A model generated the notes under the pieces. It searched no databases, was not told the origin of the DNA, and saw only the letters and a program-made list of their open reading frames with translations. Below, piece after piece: positions 37,498-46,916 of a stretch of DNA of 64,000 bases (positions are counted from its first letter, which is position 1; each line of letters starts with the position of its first letter). A program made the position numbers and the translations under genes. The DNA is from Pseudalkalibacillus salsuginis (lineage in GTDB: Bacteria; Bacillota; Bacilli; Bacillales; Fictibacillaceae), in NCBI RefSeq assembly GCF_021646685.1, contig NZ_JAKJHW010000003.1, positions 248,001 to 312,000 on the forward strand. Reading direction: 5' to 3'.

Positions 37498-37540
37498 GCA
37501 ATGTTTAATTGTTATATTTAATATATCAATTAAACATTGC
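37498..37540. promoter_or_regulatory. 43-bp palindromic operator of the GntR/LacI regulator
   Basis: Perfect 14-bp arms GCAATGTTTAATTG (37498-37511) and CAATTAAACATTGC (37527-37540) flank a 15-base AT-rich centre that is itself nearly palindromic (ATAT-TTA-ATAT). The right arm ends at the ribosome binding site of the regulator, so occupancy would block its own expression. Confidence 0.7.
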
Positions 37541-37551
37541 AAGGAGTTACA

Positions 37552-38703
37552 ATGAGCAAATTATATAAGAAAATTTACTTTGAAATTTTAGAAGAAATAA
37601 AAAATGGAACACTGAAAACTGGGGATAGAATCCCGTCTGAAAATGAACTTGCCGAAAAGTTCAATGTAAGTCGGATCACAACAAAAAGAGCTTTAGATAT
37701 GTTGGCTCAAAGAAATATAATAGAACGATATCGAGGAAAAGGATCCTATGTTTCGGATATTAACACTACAAGTAATTTAACTTTAGAGAAAGAGAATAAT
37801 CTCTTTCTATCCAATACCAAACAAGAATTAGTTGGATTTATCTTTCCTGGGTTTGGGGATGATTACGGCAGTAAGCTTCTCGATTCGGTTGAGAAAAGAT
37901 GTTCTAAACATAACCTGGCTATGGTCATGAAACAAACATTGGGTAATCCTCAATCAGAGGAAAAAGTAATAAATTCTTTAGTAGATCTTGGTGTCAGGGG
38001 ATTAATCTTATGGCCTTCTCCAGGAAAGCATTATAATAATGCATTACTAAGGTTAGTTATAGAAAATTACCCGCTTGTTTTAGTAGATAGATACTTAACA
38101 GGAATACCTTCAAGTGCAGTTTGCATTAATAATAAAATGGCAGCAATTGAGTTAACAAACTATATGTTAGAGATTGGACATAAACATATCGCTTACCTTA
38201 CACCTCCAACAGGGGGAACTTCTTCTCTCGAAGATAGACTAATGGGATTTCATGTCGCAATGGCAGACAAAGGTGTAAGAATTAAACCTGATACGATCTT
38301 ACAGAATATAAGGAGTACCCTGCAAAATTCAAATAATAGAAAGCTAAGAATTGATGAAAATGATAAAAACGAAATAAAAAAATTAATTCAAAATAACCCA
38401 GAAATCACTGCCTTCATTACAAGTGAGTATTTGGTTGCTGTTTTACTATATGAAATCTTAATCTCATTAGGTAAAAAAGTGCCAGAAGATTATTCTATTG
38501 CATGCTTTGATACCCCAACAAATACTATAGGTGAACCACTCTTCACTCATATATTGCAAGACGAAGAAAAAATTGGGGTTAATGCTGTTGATTTATTAAT
38601 TAAACATATTCAAGAAAGTGATACGCCTCCAATTCACTCTGAGGTTGGATTTAAGGTGATTAAAGGAAGATCTACACAATCGAGATCAATGAAAGCAATT
38701 TAA
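37552..38703 (+). CDS. GntR-LacI hybrid transcriptional regulator (AraR-type)
   Basis: 383 residues. The N-terminal GntR winged helix (about 1-70: IPSENELAEKFNVSRITTKR, then GKGSYVSD) is fused to a LacI/periplasmic-binding-type sugar-sensing domain (about 90-380, starting QELVGFIFPGFGDDYGSKLL). This architecture is that of AraR. AAGGAG precedes ATG 37552. It sits at the head of the sugar-uptake island and has a terminator of its own, so it is the likely local repressor. The ligand is unknown; sequence is AT-richer than the core genes. Confidence 0.88.
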   Translation: MSKLYKKIYFEILEEIKNGTLKTGDRIPSENELAEKFNVSRITTKRALDMLAQRNIIERYRGKGSYVSDINTTSNLTLEKENNLFLSNTKQELVGFIFPGFGDDYGSKLLDSVEKRCSKHNLAMVMKQTLGNPQSEEKVINSLVDLGVRGLILWPSPGKHYNNALLRLVIENYPLVLVDRYLTGIPSSAVCINNKMAAIELTNYMLEIGHKHIAYLTPPTGGTSSLEDRLMGFHVAMADKGVRIKPDTILQNIRSTLQNSNNRKLRIDENDKNEIKKLIQNNPEITAFITSEYLVAVLLYEILISLGKKVPEDYSIACFDTPTNTIGEPLFTHILQDEEKIGVNAVDLLIKHIQESDTPPIHSEVGFKVIKGRSTQSRSMKAI

Positions 38704-38746
38704 TAATAGAAGCTATGTTCATGTGAATGTAGCTTCTATTATTTTT
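38702..38746 (+). terminator. Terminator of the GntR-LacI regulator
   Basis: A 14-bp stem (AATAATAGAAGCTA / TAGCTTCTATTATT) with TTTT. Confidence 0.85.
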
Positions 38747-38879
38747 GGTTCGTACGAGAAGATCTACAGTTGTGAAGTAAGAATGGTAATGATTACAAAT
38801 TTTCTTATGTTAATGCACTTTCAATGTGTAGTTTTTTGTAAAATCAAACTGAAATTTTCAGAATCTTGCAAAAAAAATA

Positions 38880-38970
38880 TTGACATATTTAAATTTAAGT
38901 TGTTATAATGACATCATTAATAACAGAGTTGATATAACAATGAATAGTAAATATGATTTGATATATCAAA
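38880..38970 (+). promoter_or_regulatory. Promoter of the sugar operon with two downstream operators
   Basis: TTGACA (38880-38885) and TATAAT (38904-38909) are 18 bases apart, with an extended TGT before the -10. Downstream lie GTTGATATAACAA (38928-38940) and the perfect palindrome TTTGATATATCAAA (38957-38970). They share the TATATCAA half with the operator before the regulator gene, so both are probable sites for the same repressor. Confidence 0.65.
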
Positions 38971-39057
38971 CTCTCGTTTATACATATAGAATAAATTTTG
39001 GTGTCTAACATGAAGGTTGGGTAATAGGTTTTGGAACATCTCATTTCAACTAATAAA

Positions 39058-39071
39058 TGAAAGCGCATTCA
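39058..39071. promoter_or_regulatory. Candidate cre site in the sugar operon leader
   Basis: TGAAAGCGCATTCA matches the cre consensus with one mismatch. It lies about 140 bases after the predicted transcription start, where CcpA could block elongation. Confidence 0.5.
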
Positions 39072-39170
39072 TTTGGTTGAAAGAGATCACTTCTTTTATT
39101 GTAAGTCATCCTAGATTTTGTATATAAGGGGATTACAGACGATTATAATTTTAATAGGAGGTAAGTTCTT

Positions 39171-40475
39171 GTGAAAATTCGAGGTAAAAAAGTTGGTATT
39201 TTCATCCTGGCGCTTTTTCTTATTTTCAGTTTAGTTTTAACTGCGTGTTCCCCAGAAGAATCAAGTAGTGGTGGAAAAGAAGGCACGACAGAAATAACTT
39301 TCTGGCATGATGCAACTGATATTGGTTTACAGGCATTAAAAAAAATGGTAGAAGCCTTCGAAGAAAAAAATCCTGATATTAAAGTGAAAATGGTGTATAC
39401 CGAAGCAAGTGAAGGTGCAGACCAAAAACTCTTAACTGCTGTAGCTGGCGGCAATCCACCAGACGTAGCGCTTTTTGACCGATTTAAGGTTGGTTCATGG
39501 GCAGCTCAAGATGCACTTACCGATTTAACAGATATGGCTGCTGAGGACGGCATAACAGAGGATATATATTACCCATATGCGTGGGAGGAAGCGAACTACA
39601 AAGGAAAATTATATGGACTTCCTTATACAACAGATTCACGTATGCTTTATTATAATAAAGACCATTTTAAGGCAGCTGGATTAGATCCGGAAAATCCACC
39701 TAAAACCACTCAAGAACTAGAAGCAGCTGCAGAAAAATTAACGAAAAAAAATGGAAATCGCTTTAAACAAATTGGTTTTATCCCGTGGTATGGTCAAGGT
39801 TGGCTTTATGGTTGGGGATGGAGCTTTGGTGGTGAATTCTACAATAAAGAAACAGGTGAAGTAACTGCAAATGATCCTAAAATTGTTGAAGCACTTACGT
39901 GGATGGCGGATGTCGCTCAAAAGTTCGATGTAGAAGATATTGCTGGATTTGAAAGTTCTGCAGGCTCAGGGGCTATGGATCCGTTCATTTCAGGACAAAT
40001 CAGTATGAAAGTAGATGGAAACTGGGCAATCAGCGCGATAGAGAAATACAAGCCAGACTTGAATTACGGTGTAACACCTATACCTACTCCGACTGGTACT
40101 GACTTCACTACCTGGTCTGGTGGTCATGCTGTAATCATACCGAAAGGTGCAAAAAATGTAGAAGCAGCTTGGGAATTCGTAAAGTTTTTCGGTACTGAAG
40201 AAGGTCAAGAGGTATACTTTGCAGAGCTTCCTGGTGATCTTTCAGTAATTCCTACTGTTAACGAGAAGTTAGGCCGTAGTGACAATCCAATGTTGAAGAA
40301 ATTCATCGATATCTTGCCAAATTCTCATAGCAGACCAGTTATAACTGAGGGGCAATTAATGTGGAATGAATTAGTAGATGCAAGAGAAAACACCGTTAGA
40401 GGTAAAGGGACAGCGCAGGAAAACTTAGATAAAGCTACAAAAGCAGTAAACAAGGCTCTTGAGAAGTATAAGTAA
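39171..40475 (+). CDS. Sugar ABC transporter substrate-binding lipoprotein
   Basis: 434 residues, extracytoplasmic solute-binding family 1. Lipobox LTAC follows the signal helix (VGIFILALFLIFSLVLTAC), then EITFWHDATDIGLQALKKMV. It captures a sugar or oligosaccharide for the two permeases downstream. Start GTG 39171 after AGGAGG. A stem-loop follows its stop, as is common where the binding protein is made in excess. The substrate is not evident. Confidence 0.9.
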   Translation: MKIRGKKVGIFILALFLIFSLVLTACSPEESSSGGKEGTTEITFWHDATDIGLQALKKMVEAFEEKNPDIKVKMVYTEASEGADQKLLTAVAGGNPPDVALFDRFKVGSWAAQDALTDLTDMAAEDGITEDIYYPYAWEEANYKGKLYGLPYTTDSRMLYYNKDHFKAAGLDPENPPKTTQELEAAAEKLTKKNGNRFKQIGFIPWYGQGWLYGWGWSFGGEFYNKETGEVTANDPKIVEALTWMADVAQKFDVEDIAGFESSAGSGAMDPFISGQISMKVDGNWAISAIEKYKPDLNYGVTPIPTPTGTDFTTWSGGHAVIIPKGAKNVEAAWEFVKFFGTEEGQEVYFAELPGDLSVIPTVNEKLGRSDNPMLKKFIDILPNSHSRPVITEGQLMWNELVDARENTVRGKGTAQENLDKATKAVNKALEKYK

Positions 40476-40482
40476 CCATTAG

Positions 40483-40508
40483 GGCAAGGGGATCTGTTTC
40501 TCCTTGCC
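40483..40508 (+). promoter_or_regulatory. Intercistronic stem-loop after the binding protein gene
   Basis: GGCAAGGGGA / TCTCCTTGCC (one wobble) with a 6-base loop and no T run. It likely protects the upstream mRNA segment and reduces permease expression. Confidence 0.5.
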
Positions 40509-40540
40509 TCCACTTTAAAAAATTGAAAGGAGGAATCTAT

Positions 40541-41479
40541 ATGGCGGAAGTTACTAAAGGTACTAGGGTTCAACAACCAGTAATTGTGAAGCGAAAGATG
40601 TTATCTACAAAATCAAATTTACATGGATGGCTTTTTGCTTCACCTTGGATTATAGGATTGTTAGTGTTTTTTGCTTTTCCGCTTATAGCGTCTATATATT
40701 TTAGTTTCACATCATATAGTATTCTACAGCCGGGGGAATTCGTTGGTTCTAAAAATTACCAGGACCTTTTTAAAGATGACTTATTCTGGACATCTATTTA
40801 CAACACGATTTATTTTACAATCATTTTTGTCCCCTTAGGTATTATATTCGGGGTTTCTCTAGCAATGTTGTTGAATATGAAGATCAAAGGAATGGGTATT
40901 TATCGGACGATTTTCTTTTTACCAACGCTTGTACCCCATGTTGCTTTAGCAGTTCTATGGATGTGGCTATTAAATCCTGGTTTTGGTCTCGTAAATGGGC
41001 TGCTGGATGTGGTTGGATTACAGGGGCCAAACTGGCTCGGAAGTGAAGCATGGTCTAAACCGTCACTTATTTTGATGTCTCTTTGGGGGATTGGTCAATC
41101 AGTAATCATATATCTTGCTGGACTTAACGATATACCAGAGGAATTTTATGAAGCAGCTGAAGTCGATGGGGCCAATTGGTGGCAAAAAACACGTCATGTT
41201 ACATTGCCGTTACTTACACCGGTTATTTTTTTTAACCTGGTAATGGGAGCTATTGGCGCATTTCAACAGTTTACACTGCCATACACAATGACCCAAGGTC
41301 AGGGGACTCCGGCAAACTCCTTAACGTTTTATGTAATGCATTTATACGATAATGCGTTTAAGTTTTTTAGAATGGGTTATGCTTCAGCAATGGCATGGAT
41401 TCTCTTTATTATTATTATGTCCCTGACTGCCCTGATCTTTATGACTTCAAATCGTTGGGTTCACTACCAGGGCAAATAG
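40541..41479 (+). CDS. Sugar ABC transporter permease (MalF/UgpA type)
   Basis: 312 residues with six predicted helices. The EAA loop that contacts the ATPase is EEFYEAAEVDGANWWQK. GAAAGGAGG precedes ATG 40541. It overlaps nothing and is followed after 17 bases by the second permease, together forming the membrane channel. Confidence 0.9.
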   Translation: MAEVTKGTRVQQPVIVKRKMLSTKSNLHGWLFASPWIIGLLVFFAFPLIASIYFSFTSYSILQPGEFVGSKNYQDLFKDDLFWTSIYNTIYFTIIFVPLGIIFGVSLAMLLNMKIKGMGIYRTIFFLPTLVPHVALAVLWMWLLNPGFGLVNGLLDVVGLQGPNWLGSEAWSKPSLILMSLWGIGQSVIIYLAGLNDIPEEFYEAAEVDGANWWQKTRHVTLPLLTPVIFFNLVMGAIGAFQQFTLPYTMTQGQGTPANSLTFYVMHLYDNAFKFFRMGYASAMAWILFIIIMSLTALIFMTSNRWVHYQGK

Positions 41480-41496
41480 AAAGGAGTGATCGTTTA

Positions 41497-42330
41497 ATGG
41501 AGCCGAAAGTTAAAATTAAATTACAGAAAGGCTTTTCACACGTAGGTTTAATTATCGCATCCGCTTTTTTCATTGTTCCATTTATATGGATGGTATCAAC
41601 ATCTTTAAAACCTTTGACACAAGTGTTTTCCTTTCCACCGGAATGGATTCCTAAACCATTTCAATGGTCAAATTACCTGGATGCTATGGAATATATACCG
41701 TTCTTTACTTATCTAGATAATACAATGGTAATTACTCTTTTAAGTACCTTTGGTGTTGTCCTCTCTTGTCCTCTTGTAGCTTACAGTTTTGCGAAATTGG
41801 AATGGAAAGGTCGTAACGTTTTATTTTTCATTACCATTGCGGTCATGATGATTCCAGGTCAGGTAACGATGATTCCCTTATTTTTAATATTTAACAAGAT
41901 TGGATGGGTCGGAACAAATTTACCTTTAATTGTACCTTCGTTCTTTGGTGTGCCATTTTACATATTTTTACTTCGACAGTTTTTCTTGGGATTACCGGAT
42001 ACGTTAAGGGATGCCGCCAAAATCGATGGGGCAAGCGAGTTTCGGATTTATTGGCAAATTATGCTTCCGTTAGCCAAACCGGCAGTTCTTGCAGTTGGTC
42101 TATTCCAGTTCATGGCTAGCTGGACAGATTTTATTGGTCCATTACTCTATTTAACAGACGAAACTCAATATACATTATCATTGGGACTCCAGCAATTCCA
42201 AACTCAAATGGGTACTGAATGGGGCTTAATGATGGCGGTATCAACGATGATGACAGTGCCAATCATTATTTTGTTCTTCTTTCTGCAAAAAACGTTTATT
42301 AAAGGTATTAAATTTAGTGGAATTAAATAA
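41497..42330 (+). CDS. Sugar ABC transporter permease (MalG/UgpE type)
   Basis: 277 residues, six helices, EAA loop DTLRDAAKIDGASEFRI. AAAGGAGTG supports ATG 41497. No ATP-binding gene exists in the cluster, so an ATPase encoded elsewhere, such as a shared MsmX-type protein, must energise it. Confidence 0.9.
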   Translation: MEPKVKIKLQKGFSHVGLIIASAFFIVPFIWMVSTSLKPLTQVFSFPPEWIPKPFQWSNYLDAMEYIPFFTYLDNTMVITLLSTFGVVLSCPLVAYSFAKLEWKGRNVLFFITIAVMMIPGQVTMIPLFLIFNKIGWVGTNLPLIVPSFFGVPFYIFLLRQFFLGLPDTLRDAAKIDGASEFRIYWQIMLPLAKPAVLAVGLFQFMASWTDFIGPLLYLTDETQYTLSLGLQQFQTQMGTEWGLMMAVSTMMTVPIIILFFFLQKTFIKGIKFSGIK

Positions 42331-42395
42331 TCGCGTAATAGGTTAATAGGTCATTAGGTAAACATAACATAACATCTATTAGGAGGTCTTCATGA

Positions 42396-43274
42396 ATGAA
42401 TACCAAAATAGGAATGAGAATACCACCAAAAATTGGTTCGAAGGGGATTAGAGGTGTTGCGGAATTCGCAAAAAGTGTCGGATTAGATGTGGTTGATATT
42501 CCAGAATACACCTCAGAAATCAAACATATTTTTGAAGAAACGGATGTTGAGGTTGGCTCTATCGATGGTGTTGGTGCAGTTGGCCAAACAAAACTGCTGA
42601 ATAAAGATGATAATATAAGATCAGAAGCAGCAGAGAAGTTAAAACAACAAATTACGGATGTGGCACGCTTGGGGGGAAAGGTTCTCTTTGTTTGTCTAGC
42701 TCCAGAAGACATTAATCAATCTAGAGCAGATAGTTTCGCAATTTGGAAAGAAACCTTTCCGGAAATTATCAAGCAAGCAGAAAAAGAAGATGTCTACTTT
42801 GCGATTGAAGGTTGGCCTGGTCCTGCACCACAATATCCAACCATCGGCTGTACACCAGAAATGTGGCGGGCAATGTTTAACGCAATTCCTTCAAAACATC
42901 TTGGATTAAACTTTGATCCATCACATATGGTTCGACTTGGCATTGACTATCTACGTGTTTTAAATGAATTTGGAGAAAGAATTACCTATTGTCATGGTAA
43001 GGATACGGAAATCCTTCTAGATGAACAATATGATTTTGGGATTCTCCCTGCAACATTTGAGGTGAAATATAGTTTCTCTGAAGGTCCTTGGCGATACACC
43101 ATTCCTGGGTATGGACAAGTGAATTGGGGTAAAGTGGCTACACGCCTTGAACAGCTTAATTATAACGGACCAGTAAGTATTGAATTAGAAGATCATCGAT
43201 TCTGGGGATCAATTGAAGCGGAATCGAAAGGGATCATTAAAGCAAAAGAACACTTAGAAAAATTTTTCAAATAA
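42396..43274 (+). CDS. TIM-barrel sugar isomerase/epimerase (YcjR/IolE type)
   Basis: 292 residues of the xylose-isomerase-like/AP endonuclease 2 fold. Likely metal ligands are Glu in FAIEGWPGP, Asp and His in NFDPSHMV, His/Asp in CHGKD and Glu in SIELED. AGGAGGTCTTC precedes ATG 42396 (an ATG 4 bases earlier is in another frame). With adjacent Gfo/Idh/MocA enzymes it recalls E. coli YcjR, which epimerises 3-keto-glycosides; inositol enzymes are an alternative. Confidence 0.8.
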   Translation: MNTKIGMRIPPKIGSKGIRGVAEFAKSVGLDVVDIPEYTSEIKHIFEETDVEVGSIDGVGAVGQTKLLNKDDNIRSEAAEKLKQQITDVARLGGKVLFVCLAPEDINQSRADSFAIWKETFPEIIKQAEKEDVYFAIEGWPGPAPQYPTIGCTPEMWRAMFNAIPSKHLGLNFDPSHMVRLGIDYLRVLNEFGERITYCHGKDTEILLDEQYDFGILPATFEVKYSFSEGPWRYTIPGYGQVNWGKVATRLEQLNYNGPVSIELEDHRFWGSIEAESKGIIKAKEHLEKFFK

Positions 43275-43371
43275 TTTGACACTTGCAAAACATTGTAACT
43301 GATCTCATCTTTTAGCCAAGGTAAATAATTTCTTTGGTTAGAAATCTAACGTCCCTTAAGGGGTGAAGAAA

Positions 43372-44337
43372 ATGGAACAAGTAAAAATCGGCTTTATTGG
43401 AACAGGTGGTATATCCCATCTTCATGGCAAGCAACTGCAAGAACTTGCAAACGTGAAAATTGGAGCAGTCGCTGATCCGAGTGAAAAGAATAGAGGGGAA
43501 TTCATTACAAAATTCAACTTGAAAAATGCTGAGCAATTCACTGACTACAATGCGATGATAAAACAGGTGGATCTTGATGCAGTTGTCATCTGTTCTCCGC
43601 ATACTTTACATTTTAAACAAGCGACAGATTGCTTAGAAGCTGGTTTGCATGTATTAGTGGAGAAACCAATGACATGTTCTTCAACAGAGGCAACTAGATT
43701 AATAGAGACTGCAAACAAAGCAGAAAAGGTTTTACAAGTTTCTTACCAGCGTCATTTTCAACCGGAATTTCTTTTTATTAAAGAATTCGTTGAGCAGGGT
43801 AAGATTGGAAAGCTAACATCTGTGAACGCTTCATTATATCAAAACTGGAAACAATTGATGGAAAATACCTGGAGACAAAATCCAGCCTTATCTGGCGGCG
43901 GTATGTTAATGGATTCTGGAAGTCATATTATTGATATTTTACTCTGGACAACAGGGTTGCAGCCACAGGAAGTTCATACAAATATCGAGATGAGAGATTG
44001 TGATGTAGAAATTAATTCGTTTACCACACTGCGATTTCCAGATGGTTTAATCGGTTCCTTAAATATAGTTGGAGATGCTCCTTGTTGGCATGAAACGTAT
44101 GTATTTGGCGGGGAATTCGGAGCGATCTTTTATGATAATGGAAGGTTGACCATCCGCTATTTAAATGAAAAGCCGGTTTACCCAGAACTTTCCGAGCAAA
44201 CTACAAATCAGGATAAAAGTTTTATCGATGCATTACTAAGACTTGGAACGGATTATGTAAAAGGAGAATTTGCTCAAAGGGTTGTTCAATTAACAGAAAA
44301 GATTTATAAGGAAGCGAATTATCAACCTATTAAATAG
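43372..44337 (+). CDS. Gfo/Idh/MocA-family oxidoreductase 1
   Basis: 321 residues, NAD(P)-dependent. Rossmann start VKIGFIGTGGISHLHG, the EKP motif with catalytic Lys (VLVEKPMTCS) and DSGSHIIDILLW with the catalytic Asp-His arrangement. AAGGGGTGAAG precedes ATG 43372. It probably oxidises or reduces a sugar hydroxyl in the same pathway as the isomerase. Confidence 0.85.
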   Translation: MEQVKIGFIGTGGISHLHGKQLQELANVKIGAVADPSEKNRGEFITKFNLKNAEQFTDYNAMIKQVDLDAVVICSPHTLHFKQATDCLEAGLHVLVEKPMTCSSTEATRLIETANKAEKVLQVSYQRHFQPEFLFIKEFVEQGKIGKLTSVNASLYQNWKQLMENTWRQNPALSGGGMLMDSGSHIIDILLWTTGLQPQEVHTNIEMRDCDVEINSFTTLRFPDGLIGSLNIVGDAPCWHETYVFGGEFGAIFYDNGRLTIRYLNEKPVYPELSEQTTNQDKSFIDALLRLGTDYVKGEFAQRVVQLTEKIYKEANYQPIK

Positions 44338-44506
44338 AAGGAATTACAACTTGGAGGCATTCACAATCACTATTAACAACCGGTGTTAGTATCCCAAATG
44401 GAACAGAACCAGTAGGAGATCCCTAACGCAATGTAAATTTTAGATGAGATGCATGATTCTACGACAAGCAATTTACTTAGGTTTAATTCTAACTTAAAGG
44501 GGAATA

Positions 44507-45601
44507 ATGATGTCATATAAAATTAAGATTGGAATTATTGGTAGTGGTGGAATAGCAGGTGCTCATGCTAGAGCATACCTGAAAATGAATGATGTTGAGA
44601 TCGTCGCTGTATCAGACATCATACCAGGTAAGGCAAAGGACTTTATTGAAAAGTCAGGTATCAAAAGTGCAAAACCTTTTGAAAGTCACAAAGAGCTTTT
44701 AAAATTGGATATGGATGGTGTAAGTATATGTACACCGAATTTTTCTCATCATGAAATAAGTGTTGATTCACTAAATAACGGGAAACATGTACTAGTTGAA
44801 AAGCCGATGTCAGTAACACTGGATCAATCTATTGAAATGGTGCAAGCATCGAAAAAAAATGACCGACTTCTTTCTGTTGGCTTTCAGCCTAGATATGATC
44901 CAAATATGAAAGTAATAAAGGATCTTGTGCAATCTGGTACCCTTGGAGAGGTATATTACGTGCAAACAGGTGGTGGACGCCGTAGAGGAATCCCAGGTGG
45001 GACATTTATCAATAAGAAACTTGCAGGTGCTGGATCCATGGCAGATATTGGATGTTACTCTTTGGATCTTGCGTTAAATACATTGGGGTATCCTAAGCCG
45101 CTAACAGTTTCGGCCTACACTTCCAACCTGTTTGGAACGAATCCAAAGTATTTTGGTCATGCAGATCAGTTTGAAGTAGAAGACTTTGGTGTGGCACTAG
45201 TCAGATTAGAAGGTGGTAAGGTCCTCAACTTCAAGATTTCTTGGGCAATGCACATGGACTCGTTAGGACCAACTATTTTCCTGGGAACGGATGCTGGATT
45301 AAAACTTACACCAGCAGGAAGTGGGCCGTGGAGCGGAGTATGGGATGGCGGTATCGGTTCAATCAGCTTGTTTCATGATGTGAATGAACAGCATGCGGAA
45401 ACGAATATCCCTGTAAAATCTCATAATATAGACATTTTTTATGAAAAAGTCCGTGATTTTGTTGTGGCAATTAAAGAAGACAAACCAGCTCCAATTCCTG
45501 GCGAACAGATACTCTACAATCAAGCCATTGTTGATGGTGTTCAGCGATCAGCAGAGCAAGGAAGAGAAGTTGAAATCAAATTACCAGCATACATTAATTA
45601 A
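44507..45601 (+). CDS. Gfo/Idh/MocA-family oxidoreductase 2
   Basis: 364 residues. Rossmann motif IKIGIIGSGGIAGAHARAY and EKP motif HVLVEKPMSVT are intact. The catalytic segment reads DIGCYSLDLAL, with Tyr where the first enzyme has His (DSGSHIID), a pattern of the glucose-fructose oxidoreductase/xylose dehydrogenase subgroup. The two enzymes thus likely act at different steps. AAAGGGGAATA precedes ATG 44507 (or 44510). A 169-base gap separates it from the first enzyme. Confidence 0.85.
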   Translation: MMSYKIKIGIIGSGGIAGAHARAYLKMNDVEIVAVSDIIPGKAKDFIEKSGIKSAKPFESHKELLKLDMDGVSICTPNFSHHEISVDSLNNGKHVLVEKPMSVTLDQSIEMVQASKKNDRLLSVGFQPRYDPNMKVIKDLVQSGTLGEVYYVQTGGGRRRGIPGGTFINKKLAGAGSMADIGCYSLDLALNTLGYPKPLTVSAYTSNLFGTNPKYFGHADQFEVEDFGVALVRLEGGKVLNFKISWAMHMDSLGPTIFLGTDAGLKLTPAGSGPWSGVWDGGIGSISLFHDVNEQHAETNIPVKSHNIDIFYEKVRDFVVAIKEDKPAPIPGEQILYNQAIVDGVQRSAEQGREVEIKLPAYIN

Positions 45602-45905
45602 CGTCAGTAGGCGTGATAAAGGTATATTCCAGATCAGGGAAATGACTGCTGAGGGCAGAGATGATCGAATTTGTGAAAACAGGTGTCAGCCAAGCGTTGA
45701 TCCCTATTCGAAAATTATCATTAATGCTGATCGCTTTTTGAAAAGGTGTTTGAAACCTCCGTTGTAATCTTTTAAAACAATAGATGCATAGCTTAATTCC
45801 ACGGAGTAACTTAATCGCATATAGTAGGAAATAATACCCTTGATTCGTCAATGTCACTCCTAACCAACTTCGGTTAAGAAGTGTAAGGCCAAGACCACCC
45901 ATCAT
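45594..45905 (-). pseudogene. Decayed LysR-family regulator
   Basis: About 100 codons recall a LysR protein: LLNRSWLGVTLTNQGYYFLL (end of the winged helix) and INAWLTPVFTNSIISALSSH plus FPDLEYTFITP (start of the sensor domain). The recognition helix (SQPxLS) and the C-terminal 180 residues are missing, and upstream frames are interrupted. It marks the right edge of the catabolic island. Confidence 0.65.
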
Positions 45906-46002
45906 TCATAAACTTTGTGCCTTCGGGAAATTCCACTAGCATTCCGAAAACACCCATACAATGTATAACACCCTATAGTACTAGGGTTTATTTAGAAGTG
46001 AC

Positions 46003-46047
46003 AAAAAGTCGGTTTATATCCAACCATTGGGATAAACCGACTTTTAT
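46003..46047. terminator. Bidirectional terminator between island and yibEF-like genes
   Basis: AAAAGTCGGTTTAT.TCC / GG.ATAAACCGACTTTT, about 17 bp with A and T runs on both sides. Located where the two convergent transcripts meet. Confidence 0.8.
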
Positions 46048-46139
46048 CTTTAATGAGCTCTAATGTTTAATAGGAACAAAGCAATGGCCATTAGTCACTT
46101 CCTTTTACACAAATTACTTCTGTATTCCTGTTATAATGT

Positions 46140-46916
46140 CTATTTAGATAACTCGTTCTTCTCTCTTGTTCTCACTAAGGCATATGCAGTAATCCAGGAA
46201 GTAATTGGTATAACTAAAGCTACACCAATTCCGGCACAAAGGATCGTTATCATTTCACCGGTAAATACTTTTGAATTTACGATTTCTCCTATAGAATAAG
46301 AAAGTTCTTTAAACCAGATCAGTAGTGCGAGATAGCCTCCAAAGAAGGCGAAAAATAACGTATTCGTATTTGTTCCTAAGATGTCCCTCCCAATAATTAG
46401 TCCAGATGTGAATAAATCTTTCCTGCTAATCAATGGATTATGATGAATTATTTCACGCATGGGAGATGCAATAGAAATGGCAATATCCGTTATGGCACCA
46501 ATTGTACTCATGATGATCATTGAAACCCCGATTTTCACAAAATCTACTCCAATATAAAGCGAAAACATGCTTATCTCCTCTATTTCCTCTTCACTGAATC
46601 CCTGAATCATAGCATCGTCTGTTACGATTGCGATAAAAAAGATTAAAATAGTGATCGTTATAATAGTAGAAATAAATGCTGTTATTGTTTTATTGTTCAC
46701 GTTATTAATGAAAAAGAGAGTAATACAACTAATGATGGTACTTGCAATCAATGTTAAGATAATCGGATCAGCATTTGGATCTGTCATAAACAGTATGGTC
46801 ATGAAGATCACACCGAAGTTGAAGAATAAAGCAATAAAAGACCGTGCTCCTTTACTTCCACCAATCAGTACCATCAATAAAAATAAAATGGCTGCAAGCC
46901 ATACTAATACATTCAT
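46140..46916 (-). CDS. YibE/F-family membrane protein (second gene)
   Basis: 258 residues with about seven helices. It carries the family segments GAITDIAISIASPMREI and LIGRDILGTNTNTLFFAFFG. Its ATG overlaps the stop of the upstream gene by 4 bases (ATGA), so the two are coupled and likely form a complex. Function is not established; the family resembles transporters. Confidence 0.8.
   Translation of the reverse strand: MNVLVWLAAILFLLMVLIGGSKGARSFIALFFNFGVIFMTILFMTDPNADPIILTLIASTIISCITLFFINNVNNKTITAFISTIITITILIFFIAIVTDDAMIQGFSEEEIEEISMFSLYIGVDFVKIGVSMIIMSTIGAITDIAISIASPMREIIHHNPLISRKDLFTSGLIIGRDILGTNTNTLFFAFFGGYLALLIWFKELSYSIGEIVNSKVFTGEMITILCAGIGVALVIPITSWITAYALVRTREKNELSK

Noticed and set aside
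45441-45767. 108-residue plus-strand frame running past the second Gfo/Idh/MocA gene
   Set aside because: It overlaps the oxidoreductase in another frame, and the downstream part is better explained as minus-strand LysR remnant.
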